Numbered from the stretch's first letter, positions 7,643-17,586 are shown. The stretch is 64,000 nucleotides of DNA from an uncultured Bacilli bacterium (GCA_934148845.1 CAKPDH010000002.1:279777-343776), one strand, 5' to 3'. A program made the numbers and translations. Notes: generated by a model from the sequence alone, not told the origin.

Positions 7643-7693
7643 CTTATGGTCTTTGGCTCGTTAGAGCAAGGAGTAAATTTCTTACTCGCCTAA
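7643..7693 (-). promoter_or_regulatory. rpsF 5' leader, candidate S6:S18 autoregulatory RNA
   Basis: About 50 nt between the promoter and rpsF. On the minus strand there are two short inverted repeats: GAGTAA-GAAA-TTTACTC and GCTC-TAAC-GAGC. Many bacteria control rpsF through an S6:S18-binding hairpin in this position. I did not find the CCG bulge that marks that motif, so this is only a positional suggestion. Confidence 0.3.
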
Positions 7694-7694
7694 G

Positions 7695-7723
7695 ATTATA
7701 ACAAACTTTTTAATATTTGTAAA
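7695..7723 (-). promoter_or_regulatory. rpsF operon promoter
   Basis: Minus-strand -35 TTTACA (7718-7723), 17 nt, -10 TATAAT (7695-7700). Confidence 0.75.
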
Positions 7724-7777
7724 CAATTATTGTAAATATTATTATATTTTCTGGGTAAAATATTATTGGTGAATTTT

Positions 7778-8254
7778 ATGTACTACATAAATTATTTTTT
7801 TATTTTTTCTATTATTGGGCATTTAGTAGAATCAGTACTTTTTAAAGAAAGCGGAATTTTATTTGGGTATTGGACTCCTGTATATGGTTTTGGAGCTGTT
7901 ATTATACTTATCATAAATAAAATGTTAAAAAATATTAAAGCAAGTACATTTAAAAAAATATTATTACTATTTTTTAGTTGTTTTATTTTTTTATCTTTAA
8001 TAGAAGCAATAGGTGGATACCTAATTAAATGGATATTTAATGCTGAACTTTGGGATTATTCAAAATTAAAATTTCATATTGGAAAATATGTTTCTTTAGA
8101 AATCGCTACTATTTGGGGATTATGTTCTATATTATTAATTTACATACTAAAACCTATATTTGATAAAATAGTAAAAAAAATACCCAATTTTATTACTGGT
8201 ATTTTTATAATATTATTTTTAATTGATAATATTTATACTTTAATATTAAAATAA
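7778..8254 (+). CDS. CmpB-like integral membrane protein (PF06541 / ABC-transporter type IV family)
   Basis: 158 residues, about five hydrophobic segments. The pattern MYYINYFFIFSIIGHLVESV, GYWTPVYGFGAVIILII, LSLIEAIGGYLIKWIF, LWDYS and GKYVSLEIATIWG matches the PF06541 family of putative ABC-type membrane components. Function is not established. I start at ATG 7778 because GGTGA lies 5 nt upstream; a TTG at 7766 is in frame but has no site. Convergent with ychF. Confidence 0.8.
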   Translation: MYYINYFFIFSIIGHLVESVLFKESGILFGYWTPVYGFGAVIILIINKMLKNIKASTFKKILLLFFSCFIFLSLIEAIGGYLIKWIFNAELWDYSKLKFHIGKYVSLEIATIWGLCSILLIYILKPIFDKIVKKIPNFITGIFIILFLIDNIYTLILK

Positions 8255-8282
8255 TAAATTTTTATATTATAAATATTATTTT
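8248..8282. terminator. Weak bidirectional terminator candidate
   Basis: AT-only stem AAAATAATA / TATTATTTT with a 17-nt loop between the convergent 7778 gene and ychF. Confidence 0.35.
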
Positions 8283-8287
8283 AAAAA

Positions 8288-9388
8288 TTAAACATTAAAT
8301 CTAAAATAGCAAATATCTCCATCTTGCATTGTATAATCTTTACCTTCTAATCTCATTTTTCCTGCTTCACGAACTTGTTTTTCACTACCGAGTTCTTCTA
8401 AATCGCATACACTCATTACTTCGGCTTTAATAAATCCCTTTTGAAAATCAGTATGAATAATACCAGCACATTCAGGTGCTTTCATTCCATCCTTAAACGT
8501 CCAAGCCCTAACTTCATCACTACCTGCAGTAAAAAAAGTTTTCAGTCCTAGAATATTATAAGATACACTTATAAGCTTATCAATTCCACTTTCTTTTACG
8601 CCTAGCTCATTTAAAAATTGAGTTTTTTCTGCTTCTTCCATATCACATAAATCTGATTCAACTTTTGCACACACAACTACTACAGTAGCATTCTCTTCTT
8701 TTGCAAAGTTTCTAACTATATCAACATATTTATTGTTATTTTCTAGCAAATCTTCTTCTGATATATTTGCAACATATATAATTGGTTTATTAGTAAGTAA
8801 ATTAAATGGTTTAATATATTTCTTTTCTTCTTCTGTTAAATCAAGCCTTCTTATTGGAATGTTTTTTAAAAGAGCTTCTTTAAGTTTTGTAAGAATTAAT
8901 GCTTCCTTTTGAACATCTTTATCTTTAGATAATGATGCTTTTTTACCTATTTTATTAAATCTATTTTCAATTACTTCCAAATCTGCAAGAATAAGTTCAA
9001 CCGATATTATTTCAATATCTCTTAGTGGATCCACTTTGTTTTCTACATGTATTATATTTTCATTTTCAAAGCATCGTACAACTTCACATATAGCATCCAC
9101 CTCTCTTATATGTGATAAAAACTTATTTCCTAAACCTTCACCTAAGGACGCTCCCTTTACTAAACCTGCAATGTCAGTAAATTCAAATGTTGTTGGAACT
9201 AAACTTGCTGGTTTATATAAATTATTTAAAAACTCTAATCTTTTATCTGGTACAATTACCATACCAACATTAGGCTCTATCGTAGCAAATGGATAATTAG
9301 CTGCTAATATATTTTGTTTTGTTATTGCATTAAATAATGTACTTTTACCTACATTAGGTAACCCCACTATACCTGCTGTTAAACCCAT
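8288..9388 (-). CDS. ychF: Redox-regulated ATPase YchF (Obg family)
   Basis: 366 residues, the standard YchF length. The Walker A GLPNVGKST lies at the N-terminus. The base-recognition motif is NISE (N-x-x-E, in VANISEED) instead of NKxD, which explains ATP rather than GTP use in this family. A TGS domain closes the protein. It binds ribosomes and is linked to stress responses. Start at ATG 9388 (MGLTAG), preceded by GAGGG; an upstream in-frame ATG at 9400 gives a non-conserved addition. Confidence 0.96.
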   Translation of the reverse strand: MGLTAGIVGLPNVGKSTLFNAITKQNILAANYPFATIEPNVGMVIVPDKRLEFLNNLYKPASLVPTTFEFTDIAGLVKGASLGEGLGNKFLSHIREVDAICEVVRCFENENIIHVENKVDPLRDIEIISVELILADLEVIENRFNKIGKKASLSKDKDVQKEALILTKLKEALLKNIPIRRLDLTEEEKKYIKPFNLLTNKPIIYVANISEEDLLENNNKYVDIVRNFAKEENATVVVVCAKVESDLCDMEEAEKTQFLNELGVKESGIDKLISVSYNILGLKTFFTAGSDEVRAWTFKDGMKAPECAGIIHTDFQKGFIKAEVMSVCDLEELGSEKQVREAGKMRLEGKDYTMQDGDICYFRFNV

Positions 9389-9436
9389 AATATCCCTCAT
9401 TTCTTCTATATTTTACTACAATTAAATTAAAAAGAC

Positions 9437-9471
9437 AACAAAAAAAATATCACTTATAATGTGATATTTTA
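9437..9471 (-). terminator. Terminator of the AbgT-family gene
   Basis: On the minus strand AAAATATCAC / GTGATATTTT with a 7-nt loop and a following run of eight T. It lies in the gap before ychF. Confidence 0.7.
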
Positions 9472-9590
9472 ACCCTTTCATTCTTTAATAGAACTACTCT
9501 TCGTAATCTCTATTATCGACATTACAATTTTATTATATTAAAGGTTTCTTTAAGGGTCAATTGTTTTTTTATTTTTCAGATTTTTAAAAT

Positions 9591-9616
9591 GTAAATGAAT
9601 GTAAATGAATGTAAAT
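9591..9616. repeat. Short 10-bp tandem repeat
   Basis: GTAAATGAAT occurs twice in tandem (9591-9610) plus a partial third unit, ending at the stop codon of the AbgT-family gene. No function is evident. Confidence 0.7.
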
Positions 9617-11118
9617 TAAAGTGTAATTGAAGAACTAATACCCATTGGAAGTCCTAATAAATACCATCCAACAATTATTACTAGCCATACCAATGATAAA
9701 ATAAGTATATATGGCATCATAGTTTTCATAGTACCAATAATGCTATTATCATCTTCTTTATCATACTTATATATTAGTCCCACTGTAACTATTAAATATA
9801 CATATATTGGAGATAACAACTTTCCAACCGAATCAGCAGCAACAAATATTGTTTGCACAAATGACGGAGATATATTTGCTCTCATAAGTAAAGGTATATA
9901 TATTGGAGAAATTAAATTCCATTTTACAATTGTAGATGGGATTAATGTAGATATAATTACTATTGACAAGAATGTAATAATTATTAATAACACTCCTGAT
10001 AAATTGCTTTTACCTATGAAATCCACTAAATTTGTCGTTATAACTGTAGATAGGTTTGACCAATCCAATATTAGATAAACTATTGATATAAAAAATAATA
10101 GTACAAATATAGGACCTGTTCCTTCAAAAGTTTTTGTTAATGCTTTACTATAATCCTGACTGTTTTTTATATTTCTTGATATTATTCCATATATAAAACC
10201 GCAAACCATTAATATAATCATAATTAATAGTATTAATCCTTGACTAAATATTGAATTAGATCCAAATAGTTTTTCTACATAGGTAGGAGCTGTTCTATCT
10301 ATTAATAGTCCAGAATGTGGTAAGCCTGGTATTATACAATAAACTAAAACTAATATCATTATAATAAATGCTATAAGGGTAGTTTTAGCGGCTTTTTTTG
10401 ATATAACTAAATTATCAGTATATTCATTTCTAGAGAATTTTTTTGAAAAGAAATTTAAAGCTATCATTCCTATTATAGTAAGCATAACAGTAGAACTTAA
10501 TAAAATAAATATATTTGAAAGCAATTCATAATTATAATTTGAAATTATACTACTTGCTGATAATTCTGTTATATTGCCTAATTCATAAGCCTTATAATCA
10601 TATATTAGTCCAGTACCATAACCAATTGTAATTGCTATAAACATAGTCATAATACCAAGTCTTGAATCTTTACCTATATACTTATATAAAATTCCAGCTA
10701 ATGGTAATAAAAGTGCATAACTATAATCGCCTATTATTGTTGATATAATTCCAGTAAACATAACAATCATAGTTACAGTACTTGGTTTAAATTTTTTTAA
10801 TGAAGTAAATAAATGTTTTAATAATCCACTTGCTTCTAACACTGATACAGATATCAATGATAATATTATCATTACCAAAGGTTCTAAATCTTTAAAATTA
10901 TATATAGCTTTACTTAAAATTGTTTTTATACCATCTTTGCTAAATACATTTTTTACTACAACTAAAGTAGTTTCGAAAGTACCAGCTTCTGTTTTATAAC
11001 CACTTACCCCTATAAGATTAAATAAAAAGCAGACAAAGGAAAGAAATAATATAAATATTATTATTTCTACAATAGGTCCTAAAGGTCGCTTTTTTATTTT
11101 TTTAGTCTTATCCTTCAC
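9616..11118 (-). CDS. AbgT-family transporter
   Basis: 500 residues with about 12 hydrophobic segments. The spacing and motifs LEPLVMIILSLISVSVLEASGLL, GIISTIIGDYSYALLLPLAGILY, STLIPSTIVKWNLISPIYIPLLM and ADSVGKLLSPIYVY fit the AbgT (p-aminobenzoyl-glutamate / antimetabolite transporter) family. Members import p-aminobenzoyl-glutamate or export sulfonamides; the substrate here is unknown. It interrupts the usual ychF-DUF951 pairing. Confidence 0.78.
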   Translation of the reverse strand: MKDKTKKIKKRPLGPIVEIIIFILFLSFVCFLFNLIGVSGYKTEAGTFETTLVVVKNVFSKDGIKTILSKAIYNFKDLEPLVMIILSLISVSVLEASGLLKHLFTSLKKFKPSTVTMIVMFTGIISTIIGDYSYALLLPLAGILYKYIGKDSRLGIMTMFIAITIGYGTGLIYDYKAYELGNITELSASSIISNYNYELLSNIFILLSSTVMLTIIGMIALNFFSKKFSRNEYTDNLVISKKAAKTTLIAFIIMILVLVYCIIPGLPHSGLLIDRTAPTYVEKLFGSNSIFSQGLILLIMIILMVCGFIYGIISRNIKNSQDYSKALTKTFEGTGPIFVLLFFISIVYLILDWSNLSTVITTNLVDFIGKSNLSGVLLIIITFLSIVIISTLIPSTIVKWNLISPIYIPLLMRANISPSFVQTIFVAADSVGKLLSPIYVYLIVTVGLIYKYDKEDDNSIIGTMKTMMPYILILSLVWLVIIVGWYLLGLPMGISSSITL

Positions 11119-11128
11119 AAACTTCCTC

Positions 11129-11314
11129 CTAAAACTTTACTATCTTTTTTAGTTTTTTATTAAAATCAATCCTAGGTATCATTATAAATCTACCACAATG
11201 TACGCACTTTATTTTAATATCAGCACCTACGCGAGTAATTTCCCATTCATTATATCCACAAGGATGATTTTTTTTCATATTAACTATACTACCAATTTTA
11301 TATTCTTTATCCAT
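11129..11314 (-). CDS. DUF951 zinc-ribbon-like protein (YyzM family)
   Basis: 61 residues. The family pattern is clear: IGSIVNMKKNHPCGYNEWEITRVGADIKIKCVHCGR, with Cys residues that may bind zinc and a charged tail. Function unknown. In many Firmicutes DUF951 sits between a mechanosensitive channel gene and ychF near the origin, and the same order is seen here except for the AbgT insertion. Its start overlaps the mscS end by 8 nt. Confidence 0.9.
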   Translation of the reverse strand: MDKEYKIGSIVNMKKNHPCGYNEWEITRVGADIKIKCVHCGRFIMIPRIDFNKKLKKIVKF

Positions 11315-12086
11315 TATGAACCACCACCTGTTTATATGGAATATTTACACTATTTTTTGTTATTTCTTCTAATATTTCTTTTTTTATTATTCTTGAAAAT
11401 TTAAGTTGATCTAAATAGTTCACATCTAAAGCAAGTCTATAAGTAATAGAACTTGTAGTTAATGTTTCTATACCAAGATAAGTGAAATCTTTAAACTTAT
11501 ATTTATCTTTAAGCTTATTACATAAACTACGAAGTAATTCTTCTACTTTAGTCGAACTGAAGTTATAATCTACATCTATATCAATAAGTAATTTAGTTTT
11601 AGATAACGTATAATTAACAATTTCAGAAATATTTCTATTAGATATTATTTTAATTTCACCAGTGTATGCTTTTATTTTTGTAGTCCTTAAATTAGAAGGT
11701 AAAACTTCACCTTTAAATCCATTTATAGTTACCCAATCTCCTATTGCATATTGACCTTCAAATACAATAGAAATGCCTGCTATAAAATCTTTTAGTATGT
11801 CTTGTATAGAAAGACCTATAACAACTCCAACCACACTTAAAGATGCTACTATCGATTTTGTATCAATACCAAATATTTCTAGTATTATTAAAACACATAT
11901 AATTATAATAAGAAAAATTATAATATTTGATATTAAATTTATTATAGTTTTTTTCCTTCTATCTAATTGCTTAGACTTCATTCCAAATATTTTCTTTATT
12001 AATGTCTTCGATAATTTACATAATAATATACAAATTATCAAAGTTATAACTGGCGCTATTACTTCCTTTTTTAATATATATTTCAT
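11307..12086 (-). CDS. MscS-family mechanosensitive ion channel
   Basis: 259 residues: three N-terminal membrane segments, the last being the pore helix region VASLSVVGVVIGLSIQDILKDFIAGISIVFEGQ, followed by the beta domain (YAIGDWVTINGFKGEV) and a C-terminal alpha/beta domain. It opens on membrane tension to release solutes. It is adjacent to parB, as in other Bacilli. Confidence 0.92.
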   Translation of the reverse strand: MKYILKKEVIAPVITLIICILLCKLSKTLIKKIFGMKSKQLDRRKKTIINLISNIIIFLIIIICVLIILEIFGIDTKSIVASLSVVGVVIGLSIQDILKDFIAGISIVFEGQYAIGDWVTINGFKGEVLPSNLRTTKIKAYTGEIKIISNRNISEIVNYTLSKTKLLIDIDVDYNFSSTKVEELLRSLCNKLKDKYKFKDFTYLGIETLTTSSITYRLALDVNYLDQLKFSRIIKKEILEEITKNSVNIPYKQVVVHNG

Positions 12087-12087
12087 A

Positions 12088-12963
12088 TTATTCCTTTATA
12101 TTTAATATTTCTAATATTCTATTTAAATCAGCATTATTAGTAAAAGATATTTCTATTTTTCTTTCTTTTATCTTAACTTTTGTATCTAATTTATCTTTTA
12201 ATAATTCTTCTACAAATTTATATTCACTATTTACTTGATTAGAATGTCTTTCTATTTTATTTTTTTTCTCTTCCGAAGATGAAGAAAACTCAAGCTCTCT
12301 TACTGGCATACCTTCATTTACTATTTTATTTGCAAGCTCTATTATCTTATTATTATCTTCTAATTTACTAAGTACTCTTGCATGTGCCATAGTAAGTTTA
12401 TTACTAGCGATCATTTCTTGTACTTCTTCTGGCAATCTTAAAAGTCCAAGTATATTTGTTATATGACTTCTGCTTTTTCCTACTTTTTTTGCTAATTCTT
12501 CTTGTGTTAAAGACAAGCTATCTATCATTTTTCTATATGCAATTGCTTCCTCTATTGAACTTAAATTTTCCCTTTGAAGATTTTCAAGCAATGCAATTTC
12601 CATCATTTGTTCATCATCTAAATTTCTTATAATTGCTGGTATTTTTTCAAGACCTGCTAATTTTGATGCTCTTACTCTTCTTTCACCTGCAATTATTTCA
12701 TATCCTTTAATACTTTTTTTTACTATTATTGGTTGAAATACACCGTGTTCCTTTATTGATAAAGCTAAATCTTTTAATGCTTCACTATCGAATATTTTTC
12801 TTGGCTGATATGGATTTGCACGTAATTCGTCAATTCTAAGTTCTATTATTTCTTCGTTAGTTGCAGTCTCATATACTTTTTTTTCAAAATTATCTAAATC
12901 AAAATTTTCTGTGTTAAATAATTGTTCTAATCCTTTTCCTAAGGCTCTTTTTTTAGTTTCCAT
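12088..12963 (-). CDS. parB: Chromosome partitioning protein ParB (Spo0J)
   Basis: 291 residues. N-terminal CTPase domain with NPYQPRKIF and the nucleotide-binding GERRVRASKLAG box, then a helix-turn-helix (LTQEELAKKVGKSRSHITNILGLLRLP, about residues 150-178), then a C-terminal dimerisation region. It loads at parS and slides as a CTP-dependent clamp, recruiting SMC. Six matching parS sites lie at 46134-46908. It overlaps parA by 11 nt. Confidence 0.96.
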   Translation of the reverse strand: METKKRALGKGLEQLFNTENFDLDNFEKKVYETATNEEIIELRIDELRANPYQPRKIFDSEALKDLALSIKEHGVFQPIIVKKSIKGYEIIAGERRVRASKLAGLEKIPAIIRNLDDEQMMEIALLENLQRENLSSIEEAIAYRKMIDSLSLTQEELAKKVGKSRSHITNILGLLRLPEEVQEMIASNKLTMAHARVLSKLEDNNKIIELANKIVNEGMPVRELEFSSSSEEKKNKIERHSNQVNSEYKFVEELLKDKLDTKVKIKERKIEISFTNNADLNRILEILNIKE

Positions 12964-13738
12964 TTCTTTCTATCACCTCTTTGGCTAAATTTATATATGC
13001 TTCTGTTCCTCTACTTCTAGGATCATACGCATGTATTGGTTTTCCATGGCTTGGAGCTTCTGATAATCTAACTAATCTTGGGATAATCGTATCATAAACC
13101 TTTTCTTTAAAATAGCTTTTAATTTCTTCTACTACTTCTAGTCCTAAATTTGTTCTATTATCAAGCATCGTTAATAACACGCCCTCTATATCCAAGCTCG
13201 GATTCAGTTTTTTTTGAGCAATCATTATTGAATTTAATAATTGCATAATTCCTTCAAGTGCAAAGAATTCACATTGTACAGGAATTATTACTGAATTTGA
13301 AGCGGCAAGAGCATTTGTAGTTATTAAACCAAGTGATGGTGGACAATCTAGTATAATATAATCAAAGACATCCCTTATTTCATTTAAATGTTTTTTTAGT
13401 TGTAATTGAGCTATAAATTCCGGATTTAATTTAGACATTTCCATAAGTTCCATATCTACACCTGCTAAGTTTATAGAAGCTGGTATTATGTATAAATTTT
13501 TAAATTTAGTTTTTACTACAACTTTCTTTGATTCTGCTCTATCTACTAATAATTCATATACACTACTTTCAAGTTCACCTTTATTAACGCCCACCCCTGT
13601 TGTACTATTTCCTTGAGGATCCAAATCTACTAATAGTGTTTTTTTTCCTAAAAGTCCTAGGGAAGCTGCTAAATTTATACTAGATGTAGTTTTGCCTACA
13701 CCACCTTTTTGATTTACAAATGCTATTATTTTTCCCAT
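12953..13738 (-). CDS. parA: Chromosome partitioning ATPase ParA (Soj)
   Basis: 261 residues. Deviant Walker A at residues 8-19 (VNQKGGVGKTTS), switch region DLDPQGNSTTGVG and YIILDCPPSLG for Walker B. Partner of ParB in origin segregation, and in Bacillus a regulator of DnaA and of sporulation entry. First gene of parA-parB-mscS-DUF951. Confidence 0.97.
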   Translation of the reverse strand: MGKIIAFVNQKGGVGKTTSSINLAASLGLLGKKTLLVDLDPQGNSTTGVGVNKGELESSVYELLVDRAESKKVVVKTKFKNLYIIPASINLAGVDMELMEMSKLNPEFIAQLQLKKHLNEIRDVFDYIILDCPPSLGLITTNALAASNSVIIPVQCEFFALEGIMQLLNSIMIAQKKLNPSLDIEGVLLTMLDNRTNLGLEVVEEIKSYFKEKVYDTIIPRLVRLSEAPSHGKPIHAYDPRSRGTEAYINLAKEVIERNGN

Positions 13739-13867
13739 AAAATCACCTTTTTAATTTTTCCTTAATATATATAATAATAGTTTATCACAAATTTAAAAAT
13801 AAATCTATCTTTTGTAATAATTTGAACATTATGATTTATTAATTACATAAAATATATTGGTGATATT

Positions 13868-14833
13868 GTGAAAAAAGTTTTAATTATGTTTGGTGGTAAT
13901 TCACCTGAACATAATGTATCAGTAAAATCTGTTAAATTTATTTTAAATAATATTAATAAAAAAAAGTATTATTATGAAGTAATTGGAATTACTAAAAAGG
14001 GTGAATGGATAAAGATAAGTAATACTGAAAATATTACTGATAACTGGGAAATAAAAGAAGTAACCAATATTGATAATATAATTTCATATTTGAAAAAATT
14101 TGATATTGTTTTACCAATAATACATGGTAATACCTGCGAGGATGGCAAAATACAAAGTATGTTGGAGCTTTTTAATATAAAGTATGTTGGATCTAATTCA
14201 TATAGTAGTATTGTGAGTTATGACAAAATTTTAACAAAATTAATTTTAGATAAATATAACATACCACAAGTACCATATATTATATATAATGATAAATTAA
14301 ATATAAACAATATACATTATCCTGTTATAGTAAAACCTGCAAAATGTGGCTCTTCAATTGGAATAAGCATAGCAAATAATAAAAATGAATTAAAAAAAAG
14401 TATAAATATTGCAAAAAAATATGATACTAATATTGTAATAGAAAAATATATAACAAATAGACGTGAATTGGAATGTGCAATTATTAATAAAAATGGAAAA
14501 ATAATTGTATCAAATATAGGAGAAATAATAACAAAAGAAAATACTTGGTATAATTATAATTCCAAATATGAAAGAAATACTTCTACTAATATAATTAGTG
14601 AAAACACTTTACTTGAAAGAAAAATTAAAGAATATTCAAAAAATATATTTAAAATACTTGGATGTAAGGGATTAGCTAGAGTAGACTTTTTAGTTGATAA
14701 TGATAAAAATATGCTTTATTTTAATGAAATAAATACCATTCCTGGATTAACAAATATCAGTATGTTTCCAAAATTATTGAATAATATAAATATAAGTAAT
14801 AGCGAAATAATTGACCTGTTAATTTCTTTATAG
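13868..14833 (+). CDS. ddl: D-alanine--D-alanine ligase
   Basis: 321 residues, ATP-grasp fold. Motifs: LIMFGGNSPEHNVSVKS, IIHGNTCEDGKIQSMLELF, VIVKPAKCGSSIGI, the omega-loop TWYNYNSKYE, and NEINTIPGLTNISMFP. It makes the dipeptide terminus of peptidoglycan precursors. The Tyr-containing omega loop fits a D-Ala rather than a D-Lac product (inference from Van ligases). Starts with GTG, with GGTGAT upstream. Divergent from parA, away from other mur genes. Confidence 0.9.
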   Translation: MKKVLIMFGGNSPEHNVSVKSVKFILNNINKKKYYYEVIGITKKGEWIKISNTENITDNWEIKEVTNIDNIISYLKKFDIVLPIIHGNTCEDGKIQSMLELFNIKYVGSNSYSSIVSYDKILTKLILDKYNIPQVPYIIYNDKLNINNIHYPVIVKPAKCGSSIGISIANNKNELKKSINIAKKYDTNIVIEKYITNRRELECAIINKNGKIIVSNIGEIITKENTWYNYNSKYERNTSTNIISENTLLERKIKEYSKNIFKILGCKGLARVDFLVDNDKNMLYFNEINTIPGLTNISMFPKLLNNINISNSEIIDLLISL

Positions 14834-14889
14834 ATTACTCGTCTATAATATTTTTCTTTATTATATTATAAAATTAAATTGGTGGTAGT

Positions 14890-15150
14890 ATGACATTGAA
14901 AAAGAAATCAGACATATATAATGTTATTGGTAAAAACATTAAGAAGTATAGAATCAAAAAAGGACTTAAACAAAGAGAATTGGCTGAAGCCTTATATCTT
15001 AGTGATAGTTTTATAGCTAAGCTTGAATCAGTAACGCATCAAACTATCTCAATTGATACATTAGAAGAAATTGCTAATGTACTAGATTGTGATATTAGAG
15101 ACTTTTTTGATAAAAATGTTGATTTAAATAACATTAAAACAAAAAAATAG
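14890..15150 (+). CDS. Small Xre-family HTH regulator
   Basis: 86 residues. A single Cro/CI-type helix-turn-helix spans residues 13-68 (IGKNIKKYRIKKGLKQRELAEALYLSDSFIAKLES). No sensor domain. GGTGG lies before the ATG at 14890. It follows ddl by 57 nt on the same strand. Targets unknown. Confidence 0.85.
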   Translation: MTLKKKSDIYNVIGKNIKKYRIKKGLKQRELAEALYLSDSFIAKLESVTHQTISIDTLEEIANVLDCDIRDFFDKNVDLNNIKTKK

Positions 15151-15168
15151 CAACTAAGCTATTTTTTT
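15141..15168. terminator. Bidirectional terminator between the Xre gene and typA
   Basis: AATAGC / GCTATT stem with a 6-nt loop, flanked by A7 on the left and T8 on the right, overlapping both gene ends. Confidence 0.75.
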
Positions 15169-16974
15169 TGCATCTTGTTTTTTTCTTAACTCTGTATTAA
15201 GTATTTTTTTTCTCATTCTATAATTTATTGGAGTTACTTCAACTAATTCATCCTCATTTATGTAATCTAAACATACTTCTAGACTCATTTGTTTTGGTCT
15301 TTTTAATACTACAGTATGATCTTTACTTGATGTACGCGTATTAGTTAAATTTTTGCCTTTTACAACATTTACAGCTAAATCATTATCATGATTATTCTCA
15401 CCAACTATCATACCCTCGTATACTTCTACGCCAGGTTCTATAAACATAACACCTCTATCTTCTAACTGACCAAGTGCATAAGCAGTTGATTTACCACTTT
15501 CTATTGAAACTAAAACTCCTGTTTTTCTTGTTCCAACATGAGATCCAACTAAAGGTTTATATGAATCAAAAGTATGATTTATTATACCATAACCCTTAGT
15601 CATAGTCATAAATTCTGTCATAAATCCAATAAGTCCACGAGTAGGCACTAAATAATGAAGTCTTGTTTGATTATTTTCATTACCCATATTTAACATTTCG
15701 CCTTCCCTGTTACCTAAAGCTTCTATAACGGATCCGACATATTCATCTGGTACATCTATTTGTACTTCTTCAAATGGTTCACAAGTTACTCCGTCTATTT
15801 CTTTTTTTATTATAGCTGGTTTTGAAACTTGAAGCTCAAATCCTTCTCTTCTCATATTTTCTATTAATATTGATAAATGAAGTTCTCCTCTTCCTGATAC
15901 AATAAATGCTTCTGAATTGTCTGGTACTGGTCGTACTTTTAAAGACACATCCCTTTCAGTTTCTTTCATTAATCTTTCTTCTATTTTTCTTGCTGTAACA
16001 ATTTTTCCTTCTCTACCGCAAAATGGGCTGGTATTTACCCCAAATGTCATTTGTAAAGTTGGTTCGTCTATTCTTAAAAGAGGTAATGCTTCTTCTTTTC
16101 CTATCTCACATATTGTTTCACCAACTGATATGTCTGGAAGACCTGCTATAGCAACTATATCACCTGCTTCAGCATTTGATATTTCAACACGTTTTAATCC
16201 CACGTATCCAAATATTTTTGCTACCCTAAATTGCTTAATTGAGCCATCTATTCTAACGCAACTAACCATTTCACCTGTTTTGATTTTTCCTCTTTTTACA
16301 AGTCCAACACCAATTCTACCTACGAAGTCATTATAATCTAAAAGAGCTGGTTGAAACTGCAATCCATCAGTAACATTATCTGATGCTTCTTTAATATTTT
16401 CTACTATTAGATCTAATACCTTTGACATACCTTTTTCCTGAGTTGATACATCAGGTGAATAACTTGACGTTCCATTAATTGCTGAAGTATATACTATTGG
16501 AAAGTTCAAATCTTCTATATCTGCACCTAATTCTATAAATAAATCCATTACTTCATCTATTACTTCTTTTGGGCGAGCTGATTCTTTATCTATCTTATTT
16601 ACTACTACAATTGGTTTTACCCCTGCTTCTATAGCTTTCTTTAACACAAATCTTGTTTGAGGCATAGTACCTTCATATGCATCTACAACAAGTAAAACGC
16701 CATCCACCATATTCATAATTCTTTCAACTTCGCCACCAAAATCAGCATGGCCTGGTGTATCTAATATATTGATATGGCATCCCTTATAATCTATAGATGT
16801 GGGTTTAGCTAATATAGTTATTCCACGTTCTCTTTCTATTTCATTTGAATCCATAACTCTTTCTTGAACTTCTTCATTTTCTCTAAATGTTCCACTTGCT
16901 TGCAATAATTTATCTACTAGTGTAGTTTTACCATGGTCGACATGGGCTATAATTGCTACATTTCTCTTACTCAT
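15154..16974 (-). CDS. typA: Ribosome-associated GTPase TypA/BipA
   Basis: 606 residues, standard length. G1 AHVDHGKTTL, the switch region ERERGITILAKPTSI, G3 DTPGHADFGGEVER, G4 NKIDKESA, then EF-G-like domains and the BipA-specific C-terminal domain (TRGLIGFMTEFMTMTKG). It supports 50S assembly and growth at low temperature or under stress. Confidence 0.97.
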   Translation of the reverse strand: MSKRNVAIIAHVDHGKTTLVDKLLQASGTFRENEEVQERVMDSNEIERERGITILAKPTSIDYKGCHINILDTPGHADFGGEVERIMNMVDGVLLVVDAYEGTMPQTRFVLKKAIEAGVKPIVVVNKIDKESARPKEVIDEVMDLFIELGADIEDLNFPIVYTSAINGTSSYSPDVSTQEKGMSKVLDLIVENIKEASDNVTDGLQFQPALLDYNDFVGRIGVGLVKRGKIKTGEMVSCVRIDGSIKQFRVAKIFGYVGLKRVEISNAEAGDIVAIAGLPDISVGETICEIGKEEALPLLRIDEPTLQMTFGVNTSPFCGREGKIVTARKIEERLMKETERDVSLKVRPVPDNSEAFIVSGRGELHLSILIENMRREGFELQVSKPAIIKKEIDGVTCEPFEEVQIDVPDEYVGSVIEALGNREGEMLNMGNENNQTRLHYLVPTRGLIGFMTEFMTMTKGYGIINHTFDSYKPLVGSHVGTRKTGVLVSIESGKSTAYALGQLEDRGVMFIEPGVEVYEGMIVGENNHDNDLAVNVVKGKNLTNTRTSSKDHTVVLKRPKQMSLEVCLDYINEDELVEVTPINYRMRKKILNTELRKKQDAKKIA

Positions 16975-17096
16975 TTAAAACACTTCCTTCAAAAACACTT
17001 TATCAATTATAACACAATATAAAAAAAAGCAAATTACTTTTTTTAAGGTTTTATATTTATAGTATTTAATACAATACTGATGATCTTTTAAAAAGA

Positions 17097-17438
17097 CTAT
17101 TTATTTTTTTTTATCATTTCAAAGACTTTATCTTTTGTCTTTCTCTCATCACCAAACTTAGTTAGTATATACTTTAACTTATATAATTCAATTTCAGTCC
17201 TAGTAACTTCTTTTCTTTCACCATCTTTTAAAACCTTTGATAGTGGAAATAAATACCCTACTGATAGATACCTATCAGAATTTACATCAAAAGTCTCTCT
17301 TACTATATTATTTTTTAAACTTATATACTTATCTTCTTCTATTTTCTCAAAAGATTCAACTCCTGTAAAGTAGTATCCATCAGGCGTATTAAAAAAAACA
17401 TTTCCAAAATATATTAAATCACTATTATAAGTTTTCAT
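17097..17438 (-). CDS. Hypothetical protein, 113 residues
   Basis: No family recognised. Soluble and charged, with an aromatic N-terminal half (DLIYFGNVFFNTPDGYYFTG) and a Lys/Glu-rich helical C-terminus ending DKVFEMIKKNK. A GGAAG-like ribosome binding site lies about 7 nt before the ATG. Monocistronic between typA and the nuclease gene. Confidence 0.6.
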   Translation of the reverse strand: MKTYNSDLIYFGNVFFNTPDGYYFTGVESFEKIEEDKYISLKNNIVRETFDVNSDRYLSVGYLFPLSKVLKDGERKEVTRTEIELYKLKYILTKFGDERKTKDKVFEMIKKNK

Positions 17439-17586
17439 AAAATCACTTCCTTGTTTTAGTATTATACCACATCATATTCATATTTCCAATATTAAATACA
17501 ATATATTTGAAATAAATTTAAAAATACTAAAGTGCATTAACAAAACTTACTATATATAATAAATATAGAAATGTTAATAATTAAAA

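Noticed and set aside
9401..9615. Searched the ychF-AbgT gap for a small RNA or ORF
   Set aside because: Only a terminator hairpin and a 10-bp tandem repeat are visible; no start codon with ribosome binding site.
14890..15150. Xre regulator as part of a toxin-antitoxin pair or phage
   Set aside because: No toxin-like partner: neighbours are ddl and the convergent typA.
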